Below are positions 36,244 to 46,755 of a DNA stretch of 64,000 nucleotides, in pieces. The stretch lies in assembly GCA_000149225.2 (NCBI GenBank), contig CM000694.1, forward strand, positions 1,861,623 to 1,925,622. The letters are read 5' to 3'. The notes under the pieces were generated by a model, which was not told the origin of the DNA, ran no database searches, and saw only the letters and a program-made list of their open reading frames with translations. The stretch's first letter is position 1; each line of letters begins with the position of its first letter. Source of the DNA: Lachancea kluyveri NRRL Y-12651. Lineage: Eukaryota > Ascomycota > Saccharomycetes > Saccharomycetales > Saccharomycetaceae. The translations under genes were made by a program, and so were the position numbers.

Positions 36244-37872
36244 ATGGAGATTTCAGACAGGCTAATCATCTCAAAACCACTGTATATTAACGACTCTTCG
36301 TCTAACTGTGGCTATTGTAAACATTCTAAGAATAACGACTACGATTACTTTCCAACGGATTCGTGGTATCAATTGCACAAGTCTCATATAAAAGACTTGG
36401 AGATCAACAACTGCACGCTAGGCTTACAGGTGGAACTATTTCCTGTAGAGATTTATGATGATTTGTGCAACCTTGGATTCAGAAGATCGGGCAATTTCTT
36501 ATACAAAGCCGATATGCTGAGAAATTGCTGCCGGCTGTACACAATAAGAACCACTCCTAAACAGTGCAAAATTTCCAAGGAATTCAAAAGCTGTATTTCA
36601 AGGTTTAAGAAACGTATCGCTCCTTCATCCGAATCATCGTTGTCGCCTGGCGGTACGCCACTTGCAACGGGGGGCAAAGGGAAAAAGCAACAGCCTTACG
36701 ACTTCGTCAACGAAATTATCAGCGCGGAGTTGTCCAGCAAGAATTTTTACACAAGGTTTGAACCGGCTATTTACACTCCGGAGAAATATCAATTGTTTGT
36801 CAAATACCAAGAGAAGGTCCATAACGATCACAACAACTCCGTAAAATCATTTAAGAAATTTTTGTGTGAAAGCCCATTTCCGGAAGACGTGGTAATCGGC
36901 ACGCCCGAAGAGTGGTATGAACTAAACAACTGGAAAAATTTGCCTCCACACAGTAAGATCCAGCGCGTCGGCCCGGTCCACGAATGCTACTACTACGAAG
37001 AAAAGTTAATAGCTTTAGCAGTGACGGATTTCTTGCCAAGCGGCATATCCTCGGTTTATTTCATCTGGGATCCAGAGTATGCCAGGTGGTCCTTAGGAAA
37101 GCTAAGCGCTTTGAGAGAACTGTCGCTTCTTTCGAAAATTAACAGGGACTATTACTATCTAGGATACTACATCGAAGATTGTCCAAAAATGAAGTACAAG
37201 AGAAAGTACGGTGGCGATATCCTGGACGTTTGCAACAATCAATACGTTCCTCTAGACGAACTGGAAAACTTTCTTGAGCATGGTAAGTTTTTCGTACTTT
37301 CAAATGAAAACAACAAAAAGGAGGATGATGATGAGTATTACGAAGAAGTCAACGAGCTTGCTCCGTTGAGTGAGCTACCGTTAGATGACACTAAGAAATT
37401 CTCACCAAATAAACCGTTAAAGAATATTGTGGAACGCATATACGGCGAACGTGGTGGTGCAGTGCAGTCAGCCAACGATGCCGTAGATAAACTGACAGAC
37501 TTGGGGATTGAGTATACCCCGCAAATCTTTAACGACTTGTACAAGTTGAAACCACTTCCAGGGATGGAACCTCCTACGGATGAGGAACATTATGAAGAAG
37601 ATGATGGTGACATTTCCGGCTATACCAATGAAATTTATCATCTGCCAAACGTTGTTCCCGGCTTACTCCCCTTGTGGCAGATATTGCAGATCGTAGAATC
37701 TGGTGAAATCAACCGGTTGAATAACAAATTAATGCTATATAACACAAGGACGGGCCAGATAAGATTGGTTGTAGATTTTCAACTAGAATCTAAGAGAACC
37801 AAGAGGGTTATATGCAATGTCATCAGAATGATTGGTTTGAAGAATACCGCCAAGTCGTTGATCATTATTTAG
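36244..37872 (+). CDS. ATE1: Arginyl-tRNA-protein transferase
   Basis: Ate1 adds arginine from Arg-tRNA to proteins with N-terminal Asp or Glu, marking them for the N-degron pathway. 542 residues (S. cerevisiae 503). The N-terminal Cys-rich motif is CGYCKHSKNNDYDYFPTDSW, and the conserved Cys pair further on is seen in MLRNCCRLYTIR. The C-terminal GNAT-like domain has EEKLIALAVTDFLPSGISSV with FIWDPEYARWSLGKLSAL, then YYLGYYIEDCPKMKYK. The tail after ~residue 340 is more acidic and variable, and includes a poly-acidic loop (KKEDDDEYYEEVNELA). The order tRNA/ATE1/KAP122 fits YGL017W-YGL016W, with one extra small gene between. Confidence 0.96.
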   Translation: MEISDRLIISKPLYINDSSSNCGYCKHSKNNDYDYFPTDSWYQLHKSHIKDLEINNCTLGLQVELFPVEIYDDLCNLGFRRSGNFLYKADMLRNCCRLYTIRTTPKQCKISKEFKSCISRFKKRIAPSSESSLSPGGTPLATGGKGKKQQPYDFVNEIISAELSSKNFYTRFEPAIYTPEKYQLFVKYQEKVHNDHNNSVKSFKKFLCESPFPEDVVIGTPEEWYELNNWKNLPPHSKIQRVGPVHECYYYEEKLIALAVTDFLPSGISSVYFIWDPEYARWSLGKLSALRELSLLSKINRDYYYLGYYIEDCPKMKYKRKYGGDILDVCNNQYVPLDELENFLEHGKFFVLSNENNKKEDDDEYYEEVNELAPLSELPLDDTKKFSPNKPLKNIVERIYGERGGAVQSANDAVDKLTDLGIEYTPQIFNDLYKLKPLPGMEPPTDEEHYEEDDGDISGYTNEIYHLPNVVPGLLPLWQILQIVESGEINRLNNKLMLYNTRTGQIRLVVDFQLESKRTKRVICNVIRMIGLKNTAKSLIII

Positions 37873-37926
37873 ACATAACGTATCCGTATAAATAAGTCGT
37901 GTTGCATAGGCTGTCTTCCCGGATCT

Positions 37927-38238
37927 TCATGCTTCTACTATACAGATAATCTCGTGTAGGAAATTGAGCACAGTAAAAACTCTACGTAATAAACCAATTA
38001 TGTAAACTTCAAACTGAAAATATGCGCGCTCCAATGGTCGGTGTACCGACTCCCTATGCTTCATTATTGGAATTGGTTTGTGTACATGAACTATATGACT
38101 GCTGGATTTTTTCAAATCTTTGAAACTATCTTGTTCATCACAAGGGATGGCAGAAAGTAGTTCCCTCTCCTTATCATCATCTTCCTCCTCCTCCTCGATG
38201 TTAGAATGGGCCGCGTCCATTTTAGAATACTTACTCAT
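37927..38238 (-). CDS. Small hypothetical protein, acidic N-terminus and hydrophobic C-terminus
   Basis: A 103-residue frame from the ATG at 38238 (MSKYSKMDAAHSNIEEEEED). I do not recognise it. The N-terminal third is acidic, the middle is polar (HIVHVHKPIPIMKHRESVHR), and the C-terminus is amphipathic to hydrophobic (YIIGLLRRVFTVLNFLHEII), perhaps a membrane-associating helix. It ends 54 bp from the convergent ATE1 stop and shares a 273-bp divergent promoter with KAP122. The snug placement favours a real gene, but there is no family evidence. Confidence 0.5.
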   Translation of the reverse strand: MSKYSKMDAAHSNIEEEEEDDDKERELLSAIPCDEQDSFKDLKKSSSHIVHVHKPIPIMKHRESVHRPLERAYFQFEVYIIGLLRRVFTVLNFLHEIICIVEA

Positions 38239-38511
38239 TATCCTGAAACCGAGCAAAATAAGATAAAAATCATTGATGATACCTAATATTGAATTAATAT
38301 CTCACTACACATTTTTCTATTGACAATGAGCTTATGCGAATAGCTGCTGGTATGTGTGTCACGTGCGTACTTAATGACTTGAATCCGGAATTTCGTATGA
38401 ACATATATTTACTCATTTCTTTTGACAAAGTTTTTTTTTTTATGGCAGTTTTTTTTTTTGAAAACCTAATATTGAGTAATTCAAGAACAAAAATTAGTTG
38501 TTCAGGTACCA

Positions 38512-41500
38512 ATGTGTGATATTCAAGGAGTTGTAAACGTAAGTGCTTTGTACTTTTATGTTAAATTATTTTTCTAGGTTTATTAACTTATCACCTGCCC
38601 AAAGCTCATCGAGTTGTTATACTCACCTCATCCACCTTCAAATGTCATTGAAATTCAACAGCAGCTCCAAGCCATCCAGAAATCTGACAATGGTAAAGAC
38701 CTGGCCAACGAACTCTTAGCCCACGAAGAATTTTCTAATAACGTAAAATATTTTGGTGCATTAACGTACACCGTACAACTAAATACCAATGTTACGTCTG
38801 AAGAGATCTTGCTACAACTATTCAAAGGCAATTTGATCCACTTCACAAGGATTTCTGCGCAGTATGCCTTAGATCCGCATGCCCATAACAATCTTTTGAT
38901 CATAATTAAGAAACTTATGTCTAACTTGTCCCTCATTTTCACTAATGTTAACGAGAACGTTAATAGTTACTCGTTAGTCCAGCACTGGGACAATCCAATC
39001 AACACCATGGTAAAACTAATCTCGAGCTGTTCTTCAGAAGATTTGAGCTCGTGGCAGTTGGGCAATTCCCATGTTAACCATCTTATCTCGGAGGCAATCA
39101 ACTGCTCAGTGCCTTACGACCAATTAATACATTTTATCCAATCTTCTGCCTCTCTTAACAGACTGGCATTGTTATTCACAGAAGTTATTGTCGAAGACCT
39201 TTCTAAATTTCAGTCACGCAGAACTTCGATGTCTAAAGTTTATGCCACCGTTCACGAACATCTATACATTTCCACAGTTTCCATAGTCAATTACAATTTA
39301 CAGGTATGTTTGTCCGAACCTGCAAACTCTTCAAGTGAAGTTACCGGGGATTTGTTCCGTTGTGTTAACGCGTGGGTGTCTTACAGCTCGATGGCTAGAA
39401 ACAATTCCCCCCATGGCAAAATGGATTTGAGTGAAATGTTTGAACATTTGATATCCTTGATGTGCCTCCATTCAGGTAATGAAAACTTTCCGTATTCAAC
39501 AGTGATTGTCGCGATTTTAGACGATGTTTTTTCCAACGATCCATTACTAATGAGTTATGATCTGCGTGCTAAAATCGAAGGAATTTTCTTGGGCGTTTCA
39601 AAATCTGGAAAGAAATCTGAAGGTAATGAATGGATGATGCAGTACATGAATTTCCTTGTTACAAACGAGATGTTTGAGGAACTAAAGGTGCTATCCTCCT
39701 GTGTCTTTGATTTTCTGCAAATTGGTAATCTAGATCTATGTAACAAGCTATTTACAGCTGCGACAACCGTGGATTTACCAACACTGCAACAATATATTAA
39801 AGTGCTGTTACAAATGACCAACTTCCCTTTGGTTCCTGTTTCACAGGAGTTTTTCTCATCTAAAATGGTGGATTTCTGGCTAGACTTGTGCGACGCTTAC
39901 CAGAATTTGGCTCCGGATTCCTTGAGACCAGACGCAACAGATTTGGCTACTGACATATTTGCTCAAGTTATTGAAATTTACTTGCCAAAAATCAGTCTGC
40001 TAAATAAGCAAAAAATTTTGCAAGACGATGATGACTTGCTTCACGAATTTGATGATTTTAGAAACGCTGTGCTAGATCTTACCGAGTCTTTATGGTCTGT
40101 ATTAGGTAACAGTAAGTTGACCGGTATTCTTATTGCAGGTGTCGGTCAGCCATCTACGAACGTTGACATTTTCCAAGTTGAAGCCATGTCTTTTCTACTG
40201 AACAAGTTACTGTCGAATATGACGCTAAGCGAGTGCCCCCAACTCTGCGAAAGTATAGCCTCGAATGGAGCTTTCATAGAAAATGTCTTGTTACTTTTGC
40301 AAACTGGCTGTCAGCAGCAAGCCCAGGATAAGTCTGCTAGCACTCTAAAGTTGGATTTCGTCAAAACAAGTAGTTTCTTAATTGGAACCATTGCCGACTA
40401 TTTTAAGCTGGACAAAGATGGGTTGGGCAAATGCGTCGACACATTGTTTCAATGCTTAGAAACCTGTAGAAACAATAATGGCCAAGATACAGCAAATAAG
40501 ATGGAACTGATGTTAACGAAATCCCTCACCTCATTGTGTAAAGTGTGCCGTAACGAATTAACATTCGAATTGCCCAATTTCATTAGTATTTTGCACGCGA
40601 TGATGCAACCAAACTCACCTGTTTCCTACTTTACCAGAGAGAAGTTTTTCCGTTCTATGGGCTACATAATTCAAAGCTTTGTCGAAAGTGGACCGGAAGC
40701 ACAAGGCAAATACATGATGCAAATGGTTGAAGTTATCGAAGATGGTATCAGGATGTCAGAGGGTAACAGAGAACACACTTTATGCTTACTCACTTGTCTT
40801 TCTGAATTGGGCTCAGGTTTGATCTGTCCTGGCGAGATTGAAAACACAACGTATTTACAGCATTTGAACCAGTTCAAAGATTTCTGGAAAAGCGATCCTT
40901 TACAAGTTCGTACCAGAACCATCAACATTCTGCAACACGTTCTAGATCAATACAGCAAGGACTCTGAGTTTGTTGAGGTAGGATGTCTGATTATTGGGAA
41001 AGCACTCCCTTTACCTGACGATGAACCTCATTTCCTAAGTTACGATATGGGCGAAATCATGAAGTTTATGCTAAGGTATGTCGGTAGCTGTGATTTGTCC
41101 ACCTGTTTGCCATATCTCGTCAATTTGTTTGAAAAAGTGGTTGTTAGGTACAAATCTACCTTGACGTTTCAGGATTTCGATTTCGTCTTCAGCAAATTTT
41201 TCTTGGATCATTACCAACAGAGTATTGTGGATGATCCCGACTTGTTACAAGTAATGATAAACTTCGTGAATTTGATCATGGAGCTCAAGCCTTCTTTGGC
41301 TATCAATTCTGCTCATTGGTCCTCGTTTATCTTGCCAGAATTTTTAAAATTCTTGCCGGCAACCGAAAAGTTTACCATCACTGCTATAACCAAGTTTTGG
41401 TGTAGAGTTGTAAACAATAAGAAGTTCACCAGAGAGGATGAGGATGTTATCAAGTCTCAAGTACTCTCGTTAGGGCAACAACTTGTGTTTCAAACATTGT

Positions 41501-41745
41501 ATGCTTCATTGCATACACAACGCTCCGATCTGCAGTATTACACCGAGCTCTTGAGAGCGCTAGTAGCAAAATATCCACTACAATTGAAGCCCTGGATGCT
41601 GCAAGCGTTACCTCAAGTACATAACAACAACGTGGCTCATGAACGATTAGTAAATAAATTGTTTGTTACGAGAGGAAGCAGAGCAGCTTCTAACGTCGTT
41701 CTTGAGTGGTGGTTAGACTGCAATGGCTTGCCACAGCTTAATTAG
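38512..41745 (+). CDS. KAP122: Importin-beta family karyopherin Kap122, one intron
   Basis: Kap122/Pdr6 imports TFIIA subunits and other cargo into the nucleus. The coding sequence is join(38512..38538, 38605..41745), 1055 residues (S. cerevisiae 1081). Exon 1 encodes MCDIQGVVN and exon 2 continues LIELLYSPHPPSNVIEIQQQ, which aligns with yeast MSSIHEVVALIEELYSPHP, so the splice is supported by homology. The intron is 66 bp: 5' GTAAGT, branch TATTAAC at 38581-38587, 3' AAG at 38602-38604. Exon 2 has no ATG where the match begins. The body is HEAT-like helical, with NNVKYFGALTYTVQLNTNVT, FTEVIVEDLSKFQSRR and SRAASNVVLEWWLDCNGLP matching yeast. I do not know of an intron in S. cerevisiae KAP122. 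Confidence 0.93.
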
Positions 41746-42264
41746 TTAGATAAACTACATGTGTACATTAGTGTTAAACTTTGTCCTTTATCCAGCCGCT
41801 CGATCAAATCAGAGGCTGGGGCCAGGAACTGAAAAAAGAAAAAAAAAATCACTTTAAAGGTACTATCTGAGTTTATCTAGACTAGACCTTGTGGGTGTTG
41901 CGTGTTGCCTCGGTGTTATGAAGTAAGCTGCCCAACTCTTATCTTCCCTTTCTATCTTTGGCTGCTTCTTCATGCCGTCAAGTATAGGACCGCGACTGTC
42001 GTGGTGAGATGTTTGACCTGAATAAAGTCGCGTCGGTGTGAAAATTTTCACACCGACGCGATGAGCACCGCTGTTGATGGAAATGGTAGAGGAAAGCCCG
42101 CCTAAAAGGTATTGGTATAAGAGTTATCTGGTGGATAGACGGTGTTATTCCTATTTGTTGCCGGTATACCTACCCCAATTTCCATAACAAAGACTATATA
42201 AAAGAGGTGGTTTCCGCTAAAGACTTCGTACCACAAAGTTCATAGTCGGCAACGCAAGACACTG
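41746..42264. other. Promoter region of the ARO8-like gene
   Basis: 519 bp between KAP122 and the aminotransferase gene. It contains the perfect 34-bp palindrome listed separately and a TATA-like TATATAAAAG near 42194-42203, about 65 bp before the ATG. No gene is seen. Confidence 0.6.
42028..42061. promoter_or_regulatory. Perfect 34-bp palindrome in the ARO8-like promoter
   Basis: The arm TCGCGTCGGTGTGAAAA is followed directly by its exact reverse complement, with no spacer and no mismatch. It ends 203 bp before the ATG at 42265. The arms carry inverted CGG/CCG triplets 16 bp apart, the kind of half-site read by Zn2Cys6 dimers. Regulatory function is inferred. Confidence 0.6.
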
Positions 42265-43764
42265 ATGACATCTGACAACGAGCTTCTATTGGCTAGAAAC
42301 TTCTCCCACCTATTTTCGGATGAAACTTTGAGAAGGAAACCTTCTCCGATCAAAACTACTATGGCGTACTTCCAAGACCCAGATGTCATATTCTTGGGAG
42401 CCGGGATGCCTCCAGCTGAATTGTTCCCATTGAAATCCATCACTATTGAGATCCCTAAGCCTCCTTTCTCAGATGGTATCGACAATCCAAAGGAGAGTTT
42501 TGAGGGTACTATTATGAAGAACCCTGAGGATTTGTTGTTTCGAGACGACATTCCTTTGGCTAGGGCACTACAATATGGTAATTCCAGAGGTCAAAAAGAG
42601 CTTGTTTCGTTCTTAAAAGAGCACACCAGTATATTTCACAGTATTCCGTACAACGACTGGGATATTATTACCACTACAGGGTCTACACAAGCATGGGATG
42701 CATCCCTAAGAATCTTTTGTAATAAAGGAGATACTGTTTTGTTGGAGGAATTTACGTATTCTTCGTCGGTGGAAGCAGCGGATGCTCAGGGCTTGAACTG
42801 TATACCCGTTCCTATGGACAACCAGGGTATCATTCCGGAGAAATTGGAAGAGATGTTGTCAAATTGGACCGACCGGTACCCCGGTATTCCAATGCCAAAA
42901 TTGTTGTATACGATTCCTACGGGCCAAAATCCAACGGGTTGCACGTTAAGTGAATGTAGAAAACCATGCATATACCGACTTGCTCAAAAGTACGACATAT
43001 TGATTGTTGAGGACGATCCTTACTATTTTTTGCAAATGGGTACATACGTTTCACCTGATAAGCGAGAGACCGATGAGCAAGACATAGTTACCCAGGAGCT
43101 GAAACAGAATCATGGTGAATTTGTGAAATCTTTGAGCAGGTCTTTTTTAGATTTGGATCGTGATGGTAGGGTAGTCAGATTGGATTCGATGTCCAAGACT
43201 TTTGCACCTGGGTGTCGACTAGGATGGATTGTTGGATCCAAGCATTTGTTGGACAATTATTGGAATCTACACGAAGTTTCTATACAATCCACTTGTGGTT
43301 TTGCACAAAGTATTCTTGGTGGATTACTAAACAGGTGGGGTCAAGACGGATATACCAACTGGTTGATCGAATTACGTCATGAATATACTTTGAAGAGGAA
43401 CTGGTGTCTAGATAGCTGTTACAGGCACTTGCCTCAAGAATTGGTAACGTTATCGCCACCATCCGCAGGGATGTTTTTTACAGTTTCGATCGATTCTAGC
43501 AGGCATCCTCATTTTTGTTCCCTATTTGAAAGTAACCCTTCTCTGGTCGAACAACATATTTACGAAAAATGTGTGGCCAATGGGGTACTAGTTGCGTTGG
43601 GATCTTGGTTCAAGGTCAATGGACCAGAATGTATGCAACCGAAAATATGTCACGGTACTAACATCACGTTTCGGGGTACTTTTGCTGCGGTTGATCCTAA
43701 AAGAATGGAACAAGCTCTTAAGAAGTTTGGAGAAACTTTGAGGGAAGAGTTTGAAGTTGCATAA
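42265..43764 (+). CDS. ARO8: Aromatic / 2-aminoadipate aminotransferase, ARO8 family
   Basis: PLP-dependent class I aminotransferase, 499 residues, closest to S. cerevisiae Aro8 (500) and more distant from Aro9. Aro8 transaminates phenylalanine, tyrosine, tryptophan and 2-aminoadipate (lysine pathway). Shared blocks: FLGAGMPPAELFPLKSITIE, DIPLARALQYGNSRGQKELV, TIPTGQNPTGCTLSECRK, YDILIVEDDPYYFLQMGTY, and the PLP lysine in MSKTFAPGCRLGWIVGS. No ARO8-type gene is at the equivalent S. cerevisiae position (ARO8 is YGL202W, far away), so this may be a second copy or a relocated one. Activity and copy number cannot be told from this window. Confidence 0.88.
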   Translation: MTSDNELLLARNFSHLFSDETLRRKPSPIKTTMAYFQDPDVIFLGAGMPPAELFPLKSITIEIPKPPFSDGIDNPKESFEGTIMKNPEDLLFRDDIPLARALQYGNSRGQKELVSFLKEHTSIFHSIPYNDWDIITTTGSTQAWDASLRIFCNKGDTVLLEEFTYSSSVEAADAQGLNCIPVPMDNQGIIPEKLEEMLSNWTDRYPGIPMPKLLYTIPTGQNPTGCTLSECRKPCIYRLAQKYDILIVEDDPYYFLQMGTYVSPDKRETDEQDIVTQELKQNHGEFVKSLSRSFLDLDRDGRVVRLDSMSKTFAPGCRLGWIVGSKHLLDNYWNLHEVSIQSTCGFAQSILGGLLNRWGQDGYTNWLIELRHEYTLKRNWCLDSCYRHLPQELVTLSPPSAGMFFTVSIDSSRHPHFCSLFESNPSLVEQHIYEKCVANGVLVALGSWFKVNGPECMQPKICHGTNITFRGTFAAVDPKRMEQALKKFGETLREEFEVA

Positions 43765-43970
43765 AATTTTGCTAGATACCTTTAAAGATGAATAAATAAT
43801 TAGATAGACTAATGAATGAAATGTCAGTGAAGGATCAACTTACTCTGCTGCATTTAATCACTTACAACGACAAAACTGTAATGCGTTAAAGATGTGATCT
43901 TTTTTAACCTGCTTCCTTGAAGATGACATTCACATTTAAATCTACCAATTGCTAGTGGCGTGGAGCTCTG

Positions 43971-46512
43971 ATGAAAATTCTAAAGCTACCTTGGTTGTCC
44001 CATAGAGGTATGAAATAAACACTGGCATTATCACTACGAATTACTGCTTTTCTCCACATTACTAACTATAAACTTCATCTCTTTAGAGGAGCACAGAACA
44101 TACGAAGTCTACACTGCAGATGTTAGCCCCAATGGTGAGAGGTTGGCTACAGGAGGTTTGGATGGGAAGATAAAGATATGGTCTGTAAAAAGCATTTTGG
44201 AATGTGCAAATGATAAACCTCGCTGGCCCTTACAACGAGATCAAACTAAATATTTATTAGCTAGCATGAGTCGGCATACTGGATCTGTCACTGTGGTGAA
44301 ATTTTCTCCTGATGGGAAATACTTGGCGTCAGGCTCAGACGATAGAATCCTTTTGATTTGGGAAAGGGATGGAGACCAAAGTAAGCCAGTCTTTGGTTCT
44401 GAAAATGATGTAGAACATTGGACCGTAAGAAGAAGACTTGTTGCCCATGATAATGATATCCAAGATATTTGTTGGGCTCCGGACTCGAGTATCTTGGTTA
44501 CAGTTGGCTTGGATAGATCGATCATTGTATGGAATGGCTCTACTTTCGAAAAAATTAAGAGGTTCGACGTTCACCAATCCCATGTTAAGGGTGTTATATT
44601 CGATCCAGCAAATAAGTATTTTGCTACAGCCTCCGACGATAGAACTGTGAAAATTTTCAGGTATCACAAAGCTGGTGACATGAGTTTCACTATCGAACAC
44701 ATCGTTACCGAACCTTTCAAGGGCTCTCCGCTAACTACGTATTTTAGAAGGCTTTCGTGGTCACCAGACGGGCAACATATAGCAGCACCCAATGCCACTA
44801 ATGGCCCGGTTTCTTCTGTGGCAATTATTAGTAGAGGCAGCTGGGATAGTAACGTAAGCCTCATTGGCCATGATTCTCCTACTGAAGTAGCAAGGTTCAA
44901 CCCAAGACTTTTTGAAATTAAAGAAGATGAGAGTGGGGAAGATACTAAAGGGGGAGATGATGAGGATATTGAGATAGTTGGCGAAAAGAAGAAAGAAACC
45001 AAAAGTGACGAACGAGTGGATTCCGTGATTGCTACCGCCGGTCAGGACAAAACGTTAGTTATATGGAGTACAAATAGAGCAAGGCCTATACTTGTTGCTT
45101 ACGACATTACGAGCAAATCAATCACAGACATGGCGTGGAATCCTCAAGGTAATGCACTGTTCATAACATCATTAGACAGCTCTATCATCGCAATCTCTTT
45201 TGAGGAAAATGAACTTGGTAAAACTATTCCCTTAGAAAAAAACGTGGAACAGTTGCACAGATATGGTGTTGACAAAGATTCCTTGGTGTTCCCAGAGAGT
45301 ATTCAACAGCTGATTTTAGAAGACGAAGTAAGAAAATTTAAAAGGCCAAAAGCAGTAGCACTTGATACCGCGTTACTTGATAATAGGATTGGTGCCGTAC
45401 AGAATCTAAGTTCATTGGCAGGCGAAAATAGAGAGCTTAAAACTGAGAAGAAGATGGCAATTTCTCTCGAAAACGAGAAGGTGAATGTGCTTGTACCCAA
45501 AAAAAAAAAAAGCGAGACACTGAACAAGACTGTGGTTAAGAATGGGAAAAAAAGGGTCATACCAACCCTAATATCATCTGGCCATTCGCCCACTAAGTCT
45601 AGCAATAATGGAAATCTGGTTTCCTTACCAAATCTGTCCACTACTTCTACCAAAAGAGTTCTCGAGTCAAAAGTAGGTAGCATTGAGGGGAAAATAGCAC
45701 GTCCATCTTTCCCTATTCCAAGGTTGGGAATCCATTCATTGATAATGGGGGCTAGGGAGAGAATAACGGATAGATTTTACAAAGAGGAGGTAACAGAAGA
45801 AGATGAAGTTATAAACGACGAAGAATCAGACGAAAGTGAAACCTACATCATGACTTTGAACTCGAAAACCACCAAGGAAAGAGTTTGGGTTGACGAGCCC
45901 AGCACGAGGTATCTAGATAATCCAGGAGTCTTGCCGGACACGGACGTCTTTCTGGTGGAATATGGCGATCTAGACGATCTGCACATTTTGGAAATACGGA
46001 ATGGCGTTGAAAGAGCATTGCAATTTGACAAAGACGCTCTGTTTGATAACCCTACCAAGATTCTAGGTTACCATAAAGGTGAAAGGACAATTGAAGCATT
46101 CATACCAGAGATGGTACTATGTGCAACAGGTTCCGACAGATGCAACTGCTGGGCATTAGCCACTGCCGAAGGCTCCATATATTTGTACACTGCATTTGGT
46201 CAGTACAAATTCCCTAGGATATCTGTTGGCCACAAAATAATCAAGTTGGCCGCTATGGACAAATACCTGATATCGTTAACTGAATCAGGTCTTTTCTATG
46301 CTTGGGATATAGAGTTGCTGAAACTGATTTACAAAGACGTTTCAATCCTACCTATACTGTGCAACGAACCCGCAGAGGGCAACAGAGTGAGGATAAACAA
46401 AAAAATTACAGACTTCAAGGTATGTGCTGAGACTAAACATATAGTTGTAGACATGGACCATGATACAAGATACTGTTGGCATAATGACCTGGGTTGCTGG
46501 ACACAGCTTTGA
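43971..46512 (+). CDS. HIR1: HIR histone-chaperone complex subunit Hir1, one intron
   Basis: Hir1 is a WD-repeat subunit of the HIR nucleosome-assembly complex, which represses histone genes outside S phase. The coding sequence is join(43971..44007, 44087..46512), 820 residues (S. cerevisiae 840). Exon 1 encodes [12 protein letters not shown] plus the first base of Glu; exon 2 continues [20 protein letters not shown]. Together they align with yeast [20 protein letters not shown]. The intron is 79 bp: 5' GTATGA, branch TACTAAC at 44060-44066, 3' TTTAG. WD40 blades fill ~1-370 ([70 protein letters not shown]). The C-terminal Hira domain has [13 protein letters not shown] and [21 protein letters not shown] know of no intron in S. 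cerevisiae HIR1. Confidence 0.95.
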
Positions 46513-46578
46513 ACCACAATTGGTTCTTTATCGTACTACTTCGATCGTATATAGTTATCCCGGTGTGGCTGGAGCGGC

Positions 46579-46609
46579 CCGGTACCGGTTAGGACTACGC
46601 CGGTACCGG
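46579..46609. promoter_or_regulatory. Tandem Leu3 binding sites upstream of LEU1
   Basis: CCGGTACCGG occurs at 46579-46588 and again at 46600-46609, 21 bp apart centre to centre (about two helical turns). CCGGNNCCGG is the consensus for the Zn2Cys6 activator Leu3, which regulates LEU1 through alpha-isopropylmalate in S. cerevisiae. Both copies are perfect and lie 147-177 bp before the LEU1 ATG. Confidence 0.85.
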
Positions 46610-46677
46610 AGAAAATTTTTGGATAGATCATTGACCTTTAATTTCTTAGTCATATTTCCATATGTTGCAGACTAGCG

Positions 46678-46686
46678 TATATAAAA
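46678..46686 (+). promoter_or_regulatory. TATA box of LEU1
   Basis: TATATAAAA lies 70-78 bp upstream of the LEU1 ATG and downstream of the Leu3 sites, a normal arrangement for a regulated yeast promoter. Confidence 0.6.
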
Positions 46687-46755
46687 GCATCCGCTATTTT
46701 TCTTCTACTGATACTCCTTTGGAACTAGCTAAACACAAAGATCTACTATAGTACG

